Shown here in pieces: positions 1-5,405 of a DNA stretch of 6,814 nt. The translations under genes and the position numbers were made by a program. Below the pieces are notes generated by a model that saw only the letters and a program-made list of their open reading frames with translations, was not told the origin of the DNA and did no database searches. Origin of the DNA: Candidatus Cloacimonadota bacterium (lineage in GTDB: Bacteria; Cloacimonadota; Cloacimonadia; Cloacimonadales; TCS61). The stretch lies in the NCBI GenBank assembly GCA_029932755.1, contig JAOZPK010000094.1, positions 2,063 to 8,876 on the forward strand, given 5' to 3'. The stretch's first letter is position 1, and each line of letters starts with the position of its first letter.

Positions 1-20
1 GCGTTTACGCCGTTACTGAA

Positions 21-437
21 TTATTCTCCTATTATTTTTACTAGAAGGCGTTTCTTGCGCATTCCGTCAAATTCACCATAAAATATCTGCTCCCAAGGTC
101 CGAAATCTAATTTTCCATTTGTAACAGCAACAACCACTTCCCGTCCCATGATAGTTCTTTTGAGATGTGCATCAGCATTATCTTCAAATCCATTATGTTG
201 GTATTGGGAATATGGTTTTTCGGGAGCGAGTTTCTCCAGCCATTTTTCAAAATCGTTATGAAGACCAGATTCATCATCATTAATAAATACACTGGCTGTG
301 ATGTGCATGGCGTTCACCAGGCAAAGTCCTTCTTTTATTCCACTTTCTAAAAGGCACTTGTTTACATCAGGAGTAATATTTATTAGTTCTCTGCGTCGAT
401 TTGTACTAAACCATAATTCTTTACGATATGATTTCAT
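21..437 (-). CDS. yjbQ: YjbQ family protein (UPF0047)
   Basis: Complete 138-residue protein of the YjbQ/UPF0047 family (PF01894), a small cytosolic beta-rich protein. Family members are annotated as secondary thiamine-phosphate synthase because E. coli YjbQ shows weak activity of that kind; the true physiological role is unsettled. Visible family motifs are HITASVFIN (residues 45-53), NADAHLKR (87-94), the G-K-L-D-F-G-P-W-E stretch (108-116) and EFDG (122-125), with conserved H45, H91, E116 and D124. I chose the ATG at 437 over an in-frame GTG at 458: the codons between them contain AAGGAAGA, a good Shine-Dalgarno sequence about 4 bases before the ATG, and this start gives the same length as E. 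coli YjbQ. The gene lies 216 bases after the LPP20-like gene, across a repeat-rich gap, so co-transcription is uncertain. The family is a confident call; the enzymatic role is not. Confidence 0.93.
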   Translation of the reverse strand: MKSYRKELWFSTNRRRELINITPDVNKCLLESGIKEGLCLVNAMHITASVFINDDESGLHNDFEKWLEKLAPEKPYSQYQHNGFEDNADAHLKRTIMGREVVVAVTNGKLDFGPWEQIFYGEFDGMRKKRLLVKIIGE

Positions 438-462
438 TTGTTCTTCCTTTTTTGTCACTGAC

Positions 463-650
463 TTTCACAGACTAAAACTGACGGATTTACATTTTACACA
501 GGATGTATCATTTTGATGCGTCCAGAATATTTTACTCGTTCGCATCCGGCAATTGCCGGATTGCGGATGCAATTGGATTGATGATTTCAACTTATCAACC
601 AGAATGAACCTGCATAATACAAATCCGTTAAATCCGTGTTATCTGTGAGC
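463..650. repeat. Imperfect inverted-repeat intergenic unit
   Basis: This fills nearly all of the gap between yjbQ and the LPP20-like gene. The outer arms match as degenerate inverted repeats: TCACAGA (465-471) pairs with TCTGTGA (642-648), ACGGATTT (481-488) pairs with AAATCCGT (621-628), and CAGG (499-502) pairs with CCTG (609-612). The right arm also carries AAATCCGT twice in tandem (621-628 and 630-637). No open reading frame explains it. From memory, arms of the type CACAGAT-AACACGGAT recur between genes in many environmental bacterial genomes, but that cannot be confirmed here. It could be a decayed miniature mobile element or a degenerate transcript-end structure. Confidence 0.55.
542..570. 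repeat. Strong palindrome / REP-like hairpin
   Basis: Positions 544-561 read ATCCGGCAATTGCCGGAT, an 18-base perfect palindrome. Overlapping it, GCATCCG-g-CAAT (542-553) can pair instead with ATTGCGGATGC (560-570), leaving one bulged G and a short loop, so two alternative folds compete. It sits about 85 bases downstream of the LPP20-like stop codon. Neither strand has a T-run directly after the stem, so it is not a canonical intrinsic terminator. It could stabilise the 3' end of the transcript or be a REP-type element. Confidence 0.6.
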
Positions 651-653
651 TAT

Positions 654-1676
654 TTATTCCAAAACCATTCCATCAAAATAAGCAATAAGTTTCCTTTTAA
701 GCTGCTTATTTATTTTCTTGCTTAGTGTGCGAATAGCACGAGCTTCTGCTTCAGAGGCCGAGACATGTCCTTCTCTGCCCTTCTCGGACATCGATACAAT
801 AATATCATCTTTATTATCAGTAACATTTATCTGTAATTCATATCGGATAAATTCTAAGTCACGTTTCAAATCTGTTTTTTCCAGTAATATTTTACCATCA
901 ATCCTTAATACACTCTCTTTAGAAAGTACAAATCCCAGATCGTTAATGAGTTCTTCCAGCATTATCGCAATCTTATTCTCTTCATCATTCTGTATTGTGA
1001 TTTTACAGGAAACATTTGCAGCTGCTGCATTTGTATCTTTTACGATTTTGTCATGATTATAGTTTATTTCAAGCATATCAATAGCAGAAGGGAAAATAAT
1101 AGTAAGTTGTGCAAGAAGCAATTCATTAATAGAACTTACAGCAGAAGCAGCATTCATTGCAGCATATCTCAGAATTGGATCACCAGATTTATCAGCAATT
1201 TCCATAAAATAATCTATACGATCTGCGTTCTTATTAATTTTATTTTCATAGATTTCTGCAGTTTTCATTCTGTTTAGATAGGCAATTGCATAAATCCGTC
1301 CAACATCATCTGTATAACTTTCTCCATATTGGATGTTAAAAAGCGTTTGTTGAGACTTGATATTCACATTTTTAGTTACATCGGTTTGCTCTTCAAAGTC
1401 AGTTTTATCATTTTTAGTGAGCTCCATATAGCGTTGATTGACAGTCTCTTCCGCTTTGATGTTAGATTCAAATATTCGAGCTAATTTGCCGGCAGCCATA
1501 TTTTCTGCATCACTTCTTGAATCTCCTTCACCTATAGCTGTAAGATACATCTGCTCAGAATATACAGCTTTAGGATTCTTAAGCCATTCCGGTTTGGAAT
1601 CTTTTCTTTTCTTGGCGTGTGCGGCACATGAAAGTATAAGAATTAGTACAATTGATAGTAAAAATGTTTTTTTCAT
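654..1676 (-). CDS. LPP20-like exported protein / probable lipoprotein
   Basis: 340-residue protein with an N-terminal export signal: K2-K3, a hydrophobic core at 5-15, then L-S-C-A-A-H-A-K. It can be read as a lipobox with acylated C17 or as a signal peptidase I site after A21. Residues 29-80 (PEWL.NP...YLTAIGEG...DAENMAAGKLARIFES) resemble the start of the LPP20 lipoprotein family, where a P-x-W-hydrophobic motif and a G-x-G-x-[ST] turn precede a helix of alternating Ala and Leu. The middle (about 80-140) is a beta-rich segment ending GRIYAIAYLNR. About 225-340 is a second mixed domain ending in a basic, Ala/Arg-rich helix. Function unknown; an envelope role is inferred from export and from the two lipoprotein genes upstream. 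The ATG at 1676 follows GAGGG with 4 bases of spacing. Family call moderate; anchoring type unresolved. Confidence 0.72.
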   Translation of the reverse strand: MKKTFLLSIVLILILSCAAHAKKRKDSKPEWLKNPKAVYSEQMYLTAIGEGDSRSDAENMAAGKLARIFESNIKAEETVNQRYMELTKNDKTDFEEQTDVTKNVNIKSQQTLFNIQYGESYTDDVGRIYAIAYLNRMKTAEIYENKINKNADRIDYFMEIADKSGDPILRYAAMNAASAVSSINELLLAQLTIIFPSAIDMLEINYNHDKIVKDTNAAAANVSCKITIQNDEENKIAIMLEELINDLGFVLSKESVLRIDGKILLEKTDLKRDLEFIRYELQINVTDNKDDIIVSMSEKGREGHVSASEAEARAIRTLSKKINKQLKRKLIAYFDGMVLE

Positions 1677-1761
1677 ATTTCCCTCTTTATTTTTATTATT
1701 TTAAAGTGTTCTGCATGATTCCAATTGGATTTGCCGTTTTGTTTCACAAAACCAATAATAA

Positions 1762-1868
1762 TTGTCATTGTCCCGATTTATCGAGAAAGCAATCTAAATC
1801 TCTTAATAACAAATTTAAAAAAAGATTGCTTCGTTTGTAACAGCAAGAAGAAAAACTCGCAAAGACAA
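1762..1868. repeat. Fold-back (MITE-like) intergenic element
   Basis: The ends are complementary, TTGTC (1762-1766) with GACAA (1864-1868). The inner arms form a 9-base perfect inverted repeat, AAGCAATCT (1787-1795) with AGATTGCTT (1823-1831), around an A/T-rich loop. The arms resemble the GTCATTGCGAG...AAGCAATCT type of intergenic repeat that I recall as common in several bacterial genomes; the recollection is unverified. It has no coding capacity and no transposase nearby. It lies between the COG3014-type gene and the LPP20-like gene and makes up much of the 263-base gap that separates them. Confidence 0.6.
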
Positions 1869-1874
1869 CAGTTC

Positions 1875-1904
1875 TTGTCATTCCCGTTTTCATGGGAATG
1901 ACAA
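1875..1904. repeat. Perfect 11-bp stem hairpin (GTCATTCCC type)
   Basis: TTGTCATTCCC (1875-1885) and GGGAATGACAA (1894-1904) form a perfect 11-base-pair stem with an 8-base loop. It begins 35 bases downstream of the COG3014-type stop codon (1940) and lies 6 bases from the adjacent fold-back element. In the direction of transcription no T-run follows the stem, so a classical intrinsic terminator is unlikely. It may protect the 3' end of the lipoprotein mRNA or be a dispersed repeat. The stem sequence resembles the widely scattered GTCATTCCC/GGGAATGAC repeats known from many genomes (recollection). Confidence 0.7.
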
Positions 1905-1939
1905 ATAAACAAAACACTCTATTATGCAAAACTCATTTA

Positions 1940-3334
1940 TTAATTCAAATAAAACGATTCAAATAAATTCAACCCTGATCTTGAAACATTTTTATCTCCA
2001 ATATCATCAACAAAAAGTACAGAGCCATTCTTAGAATAATATTTCACTTTGATATTATGAATTCCCGGAGTCACTTCGATCTCGGTGATAGATGTTTTTG
2101 CTGGAAAGAATCTAGCTATTCTAAGATCAGCATTTTCTGTTGCGTCTACAAGTGCATCTGTAGCCAATCGAGCAGCAAAACCCAGAAGTTTATTATCGAT
2201 TTTTTTTTTCATTTCTTGTTTGCGTTTTGCAGCAAAAAGTCCTTTAATAATAGTTCTGGTTATTGTTTTTAAATAAATTATTGGTTCCTTAATTTTGAAA
2301 GTTTCCAAGGCAACTCTCTCGATATCTTCTATTTGTTGAAGATCAATTGCTATATTATCATCAATAATAACTTCAATTCTTCCGATATTAGATTTTCTTG
2401 TTTTCATAAATGGAAGTTGAAATTTGAAGTGATAACCTTTTTTCATATCTTTCCAAGGTATCAGATCAAGAGTTTCTAAACTCTGTTTACCATGGGGATT
2501 CTCTTTTGTAGTTCCAATTACTAGAAGGTTTTTTTCAGTATGAATATAGAGTGTATTCGCCTTTTTATCTGGAGATCTACCAGTGAAAGAGATTATGTTT
2601 ATCTTAGCTTTATCGCTTCTGTTAAGATAGCTATTTAAAGATGGTTTGCTGAAATTGTAAATATGTGATTGCAATTGCCAGGCTTCATCAATTTTTTCTT
2701 TATCAATTCTGGCGTCATCCATCTTTCCTTCGGCGCGGTAAAGAAGCATGCTGAGATATCTTCCAAGTGCAGAATTATGGAACTTATTCTTCCCTGTTTC
2801 AAAATTTTTCTTTTTATCTTTAGATGAGTTGTATTGTTTTGCCATTTTTTTGTGCTTCTGCTCCAATAAAGAGAGTTTTCCATTTATTTTCCTGATCTCA
2901 ACAAAAGCATCATCAAATTTATTCAGTTCAACATAATTAAGTGCCTTAAATACATTAAGATATACATCTTCATAATCCTCACCGGAGTATTCCAGGACGT
3001 TATCATTCAACAACATTGAAGCTGCTCCACGTCCCAGGCTTTTTGTATAGAGTTCATCAAATGCCGTTTCTGCTTTAGAAAGTAATGTATTACTCTGTTC
3101 AAAATCGCCATTGTAGTGATGAAGCATTCCTGCATCCACATAATAGAGTGCTTTTTCTTTCTCTTTGTAGAATTTATCCTTAGCTGCTTCGATCTGTCTT
3201 AATGCACCTTGATAATCACGAGAGATCAGTTTTTCATTGATCCCGATAAATTGGTTTTTAGAGCTTTTTGTGCTCGCACAACTTAATGCAAATAGAATTA
3301 CAAGGAGCAGAAATACTTTGAGTGTCCTGTTCAT
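1940..3334 (-). CDS. COG3014-type lipoprotein with TPR-like helices
   Basis: 464-residue predicted lipoprotein. Its signal (N2-R3...K6, hydrophobic 7-17) ends in A-L-S-C with C19 as the likely acylated cysteine, followed by a Ser/Lys-rich linker. Residues about 30-230 are helical and TPR-like: YYVDAGMLHHYNGDFEQSN (64-82) and a second block around LLNDNVLEYSGEDYEDVY (108-125) continuing into ALNYVELNKFDDAFVEIRKIN. A Lys-rich stretch (about 160-185) follows. The C-terminal half is mixed alpha/beta with TENADLRIARFFPAK (399-413) and VTPGIHNIKVKYY (421-433), an ending like that of uncharacterised COG3014 proteins. Function unknown; TPR-like helices suggest protein binding at the envelope. The ATG lies 7 bases after the LpoB-like stop with only a weak purine site (GGTAGATCAAGA), which suggests translational coupling. 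An A10 tract lies in codons 376-379. Confidence 0.78.
   Translation of the reverse strand: MNRTLKVFLLLVILFALSCASTKSSKNQFIGINEKLISRDYQGALRQIEAAKDKFYKEKEKALYYVDAGMLHHYNGDFEQSNTLLSKAETAFDELYTKSLGRGAASMLLNDNVLEYSGEDYEDVYLNVFKALNYVELNKFDDAFVEIRKINGKLSLLEQKHKKMAKQYNSSKDKKKNFETGKNKFHNSALGRYLSMLLYRAEGKMDDARIDKEKIDEAWQLQSHIYNFSKPSLNSYLNRSDKAKINIISFTGRSPDKKANTLYIHTEKNLLVIGTTKENPHGKQSLETLDLIPWKDMKKGYHFKFQLPFMKTRKSNIGRIEVIIDDNIAIDLQQIEDIERVALETFKIKEPIIYLKTITRTIIKGLFAAKRKQEMKKKIDNKLLGFAARLATDALVDATENADLRIARFFPAKTSITEIEVTPGIHNIKVKYYSKNGSVLFVDDIGDKNVSRSGLNLFESFYLN
2200..2209 (-). repeat. A10 homopolymer inside the COG3014-type gene
   Basis: On the coding strand ten consecutive A residues form the Lys-Lys-Lys codons after M376. 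Gaining one A would lead to a stop within three codons (AAT CGA TAA). Losing one A would lead to a stop about 18 codons later. In either case the C-terminal ~85 residues would be lost. It is a plausible slippage site for polymerases or for sequencing and assembly; the reading frame given here is intact. Confidence 0.85.
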
Positions 3335-3341
3335 TCTTGAT

Positions 3342-3953
3342 CTACCATTTAACTTTGTTTTTCTTGACGTATTTTTTAATTTCTTTTGATCCTATCCATA
3401 CTTTTTCGTTTGATTCTACATTTATTAGTTCAAGATCTATCTGATAGAATTTTACTGCCTTTCCACCACTGGCATCAGTATTAGATTTTATTCCACCCTG
3501 AAGCATAAAATCTGCACCGGATTCTACAGCTAATCTTTTTGCTGTTTCATCACTTGCATAAGACTGCTGCTCCATTCTCTCTTCTCTGATTTCATAACGC
3601 TCTTTTTTACTTGCAACGAACTTTACCTTTCCGCTGTTGATAAGCTCTCTTTCTATATCCTTAATAAAAATATCTGACTGAATATGTTCTGAACTGAAAT
3701 TTCTGATAGTTCCTACAATCATTACAGGTTTTCTGTCTTGATCCAGAACAAAATCCTGCAGCCAAGGTCTGTACATTAGATCTCTTATCATCTGCTCTGC
3801 AACCAGCCGTGAATCGGTATCATTCCAATTACCGCTCTGATCTGAAACTTCTTCTGCTGAAACCCTTTCAACTGTACGAGTTGTTGATGCACAACCCATT
3901 AGCATCAATATGATCATTAAAAACCCAATAACTATAATTTTACTTATTTTCAT
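3342..3953 (-). CDS. LpoB-like (penicillin-binding protein activator family) lipoprotein
   Basis: 203-residue predicted lipoprotein: basic start, hydrophobic 6-19, then a good lipobox L-M-G-C with C21 acylated and a Ser/Thr/Glu linker. The mature domain resembles the LpoB/YcfM family (PF13036): PVMIVGTIRNFSSEHI (76-91) as the first strand and loop, DIERELINSGKVKFV (99-113), the helix ETAKRLAVESGADFMLQGGI (about 136-155), and YQIDLELINVESNEKVW (170-186). E. coli LpoB is an outer-membrane lipoprotein that activates the peptidoglycan synthase PBP1b, but distant members such as this one need not do so; many pair with COG3014 and LPP20-like genes instead. The start is secure: ATG at 3953 is preceded by AGGAGG with a 4-base spacer. 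It is the first gene of the lipoprotein transcription unit. Family good, partner and function unproven. Confidence 0.85.
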   Translation of the reverse strand: MKISKIIVIGFLMIILMLMGCASTTRTVERVSAEEVSDQSGNWNDTDSRLVAEQMIRDLMYRPWLQDFVLDQDRKPVMIVGTIRNFSSEHIQSDIFIKDIERELINSGKVKFVASKKERYEIREERMEQQSYASDETAKRLAVESGADFMLQGGIKSNTDASGGKAVKFYQIDLELINVESNEKVWIGSKEIKKYVKKNKVKW

Positions 3954-3957
3954 GTTT

Positions 3958-3963
3958 CCTCCT
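3958..3963 (-). promoter_or_regulatory. Consensus Shine-Dalgarno (AGGAGG) of the LpoB-like gene
   Basis: A full AGGAGG on the minus strand, 4 bases before the ATG at 3953. It fixes the start codon and is among the strongest ribosome binding sites in the window. Confidence 0.9.
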
Positions 3964-3967
3964 AATT

Positions 3968-3987
3968 AGTTCTAATGATATAGAACT
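3968..3987 (-). promoter_or_regulatory. 20-base dyad in the leader of the LpoB-like gene
   Basis: AGTTCTA (3968-3974) and TAGAACT (3981-3987) form a perfect 7-base inverted repeat with a 6-base centre. It ends 4 bases upstream of the AGGAGG ribosome binding site. It could be a repressor operator or a small RNA hairpin that affects ribosome access; the sequence alone does not distinguish these. It may also be chance in AT-rich DNA. Confidence 0.4.
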
Positions 3988-4004
3988 TAAATATATAATA
4001 TTAA

Positions 4005-4010
4005 TGTCAA
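4005..4010 (-). promoter_or_regulatory. Candidate -35 box (TTGACA) for the lipoprotein operon
   Basis: A perfect TTGACA on the minus strand, between the upstream operon's terminator and the LpoB-like gene, where a promoter is expected. No convincing TATAAT-like box appears at 16-18 bases of spacing, and the surrounding DNA is very AT-rich, so the call is tentative. Confidence 0.3.
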
Positions 4011-4025
4011 ACTAATTTTAATATA

Positions 4026-4057
4026 TAAAAAAATAACCCGGCATTTCTGTCGGGCTA
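4026..4057 (-). terminator. Intrinsic terminator of the 2-oxoacid oxidoreductase operon
   Basis: On the minus strand TAGCCCG and CGGGTTA form a 7-base-pair stem with one G-U pair and a 10-base loop, followed at once by seven T residues (A-run at 4027-4033 on the plus strand). It starts 45 bases after the gamma-subunit stop codon (4103). The stem, spacing and T-tract fit a Rho-independent terminator and separate the oxidoreductase operon from the lipoprotein genes. Confidence 0.88.
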
Positions 4058-4102
4058 CTCAATCAAATAGAACCAATTTTCTCAATCAATTTGAAAATAG
4101 GT

Positions 4103-4645
4103 TTAATTATTTTTTCCTATCTCAATTCCCTTTTTAATAGCCTTAAGATTTGCTTCTAAGAGTTGCGGATTCTTTTTCTTGAGAAAACTCGAAAGGTCTT
4201 TTTCAAGAGTTTCATATTTCACTATTCCTGTTTTACCAATTACAATGCCGATTGCTACCATATTTAAAACCATCATGCTACCAATTTCTTTTGCAATTTG
4301 ATTCATCGGTGCTTTAATTACTGTAATATCTTTACGGTTTGTACCATTAGGACACATATCCGTATTGGAAATAAGAAGCCCTCTTTCTCTAATATTCGGA
4401 CCAAATTTATCAATAGAAGGCTGATTTAAAGCAACCAAAATATCTGGAAAACTAACCAGTGGAGATGCTATTGGTTTATCGGAAATAACCGTGGAAACAT
4501 TTGCAGTTCCACCACGCATTTCTGGTCCGTATGAAGGTAACCATGATACATTAAGCCCTTCACCCATTCCAGCTTTTGCTAAGAATTTTCCTATCGTTAA
4601 TGCACCTTGGCCACCAAATCCGGAGCTAATAATTTCAGTTTTCAT
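4103..4645 (-). CDS. 2-oxoacid:ferredoxin oxidoreductase, gamma subunit
   Basis: 180-residue gamma subunit (POR/KOR gamma domain, PF01558) of a four-subunit 2-oxoacid:ferredoxin oxidoreductase, usually annotated korC or vorC. It is a cytosolic structural and CoA-side subunit. Visible hallmarks are the N-terminal glycine loop GFGGQG (9-14), SYGPEMRGG (38-46), a PDILVALNQPS segment (67-77) and NMVAIGIVIG (128-137); the length is normal for the family. Its ATG overlaps the beta-subunit stop by one base (TAATG), and GGGGGAG lies 4 bases upstream, so translation is probably coupled. It is the last gene of the operon, 45 bases before an intrinsic terminator. Assignment to the complex is secure. The substrate (2-oxoglutarate, branched-chain 2-oxoacid or other) cannot be read from this subunit. 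Confidence 0.95.
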   Translation of the reverse strand: MKTEIISSGFGGQGALTIGKFLAKAGMGEGLNVSWLPSYGPEMRGGTANVSTVISDKPIASPLVSFPDILVALNQPSIDKFGPNIRERGLLISNTDMCPNGTNRKDITVIKAPMNQIAKEIGSMMVLNMVAIGIVIGKTGIVKYETLEKDLSSFLKKKNPQLLEANLKAIKKGIEIGKNN

Positions 4646-5397
4646 TATTCTCCCCCTTCCATAGACTTATCTCGGAAATTTCCAAGAGGGAAATATGGCA
4701 ACATGTTTTCTTTTGCCCATTTCATCGCATCCAATGGTGCCAATCCCCAATTTGTAGGGCATGTAGAAACAAACTCAACAAAAGTGAAACCTTTCTCTTC
4801 TTTATTAAATTGAAGAGCTTTTTTCACAACTTTCTTTGCTTTTAGAATATCTTGAGGTGAGAGTAGAGAAACTCGTTCAATGAAATAAGGAGCTCTGAGA
4901 GAATTTATTAGTTCACAGGCCTGGATTGGATATCCAATATCTTTTTCATCTCTTCCATAAGGTGAAGTTGAGGTTTTCATACCTGGAAGAGTTGTAGGAG
5001 CCATCTGTCCACCAGTCATTCCATAAATTGCATTATTCACAAAGAAAACGGTGATATTTTCTCCCCTGTTAGCTGCATGAATGATTTCTGCAGTACCAAT
5101 AGCGGCAAGGTCGCCATCTCCCTGATATGTGAAAACATGCATGTCGGGTCGAGCTCTTTTCATTCCAGTAGCAACTGCGGGAGCTCTTCCATGAGCAGCT
5201 TCTGCCATATCACAATTAAAAAATTTATAGGCAAATACAGAACATCCAACCGGAGCTACTCCCATCATCTGATTTCTCATTTCCAGTTCGTCAATTGCTT
5301 CCGCAATAAGTCTGTGGGAGATACCATGAGTACAACCGGGACAGTATGTAAATTGTAGATCAGTTAATGATTTTGGTCTTTGTGCAATAATTTCCAT
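4645..5397 (-). CDS. 2-oxoacid:ferredoxin oxidoreductase, beta (TPP-binding) subunit
   Basis: 250-residue catalytic subunit that binds thiamine pyrophosphate and a [4Fe-4S] cluster (KorB-like, TPP-enzyme C-domain PF02775). Residues C19-P-G-C22, C52 and C213 occupy the positions of the four cluster ligands known from the Sulfolobus 2-oxoacid enzyme. The TPP/Mg motif runs from GDGD (93-96) to NN (121-122), followed by IYGMTGGQ (124-131), and HGR at 69-71 is also conserved. Two ATGs stand in tandem at 5400 and 5397. I prefer 5397 because AGGGGG then lies 4 bases away, as at other genes here; from 5400 the spacer would be one base. The stop codon overlaps the gamma-subunit ATG by one base. Function of the complex is secure; substrate range is not. 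Confidence 0.95.
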   Translation of the reverse strand: MEIIAQRPKSLTDLQFTYCPGCTHGISHRLIAEAIDELEMRNQMMGVAPVGCSVFAYKFFNCDMAEAAHGRAPAVATGMKRARPDMHVFTYQGDGDLAAIGTAEIIHAANRGENITVFFVNNAIYGMTGGQMAPTTLPGMKTSTSPYGRDEKDIGYPIQACELINSLRAPYFIERVSLLSPQDILKAKKVVKKALQFNKEEKGFTFVEFVSTCPTNWGLAPLDAMKWAKENMLPYFPLGNFRDKSMEGGE

Positions 5398-5405
5398 CAT
5401 TCCCC

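Noticed and set aside
1..20. Short GCGT/ACGC symmetry at the window edge after yjbQ
   Set aside because: The stem is only four bases, and the window ends there, so a terminator cannot be judged.
438..458. In-frame GTG at 458 as the yjbQ start
   Set aside because: The extra codons themselves form the AAGGAAGA ribosome binding site for the ATG at 437, and the shorter protein matches the family length.
542..570. Palindrome read as an intrinsic terminator of the LPP20-like gene
   Set aside because: No T-tract follows the stem on either strand.
463..650. Repeats considered as a CRISPR array
   Set aside because: There are only two inverted arms and one tandem octamer; there are no regularly spaced direct repeats with unique spacers and no cas genes.
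718..1056. Long plus-strand frame opposite the LPP20-like gene
   Set aside because: It is Ser/Ile-rich shadow sequence typical of the antisense of an AT-rich gene, with no motif.
1652..1840. Plus-strand reading frame crossing the LPP20-like gene start and the fold-back region
   Set aside because: It overlaps a real gene and a repeat, has no good ribosome binding site and has no recognisable composition or motif.
2635..2883. Minus-strand reading frame in another phase within the COG3014-type gene
   Set aside because: It lies wholly inside a longer gene with clear family features; its sequence resembles no protein family I know.
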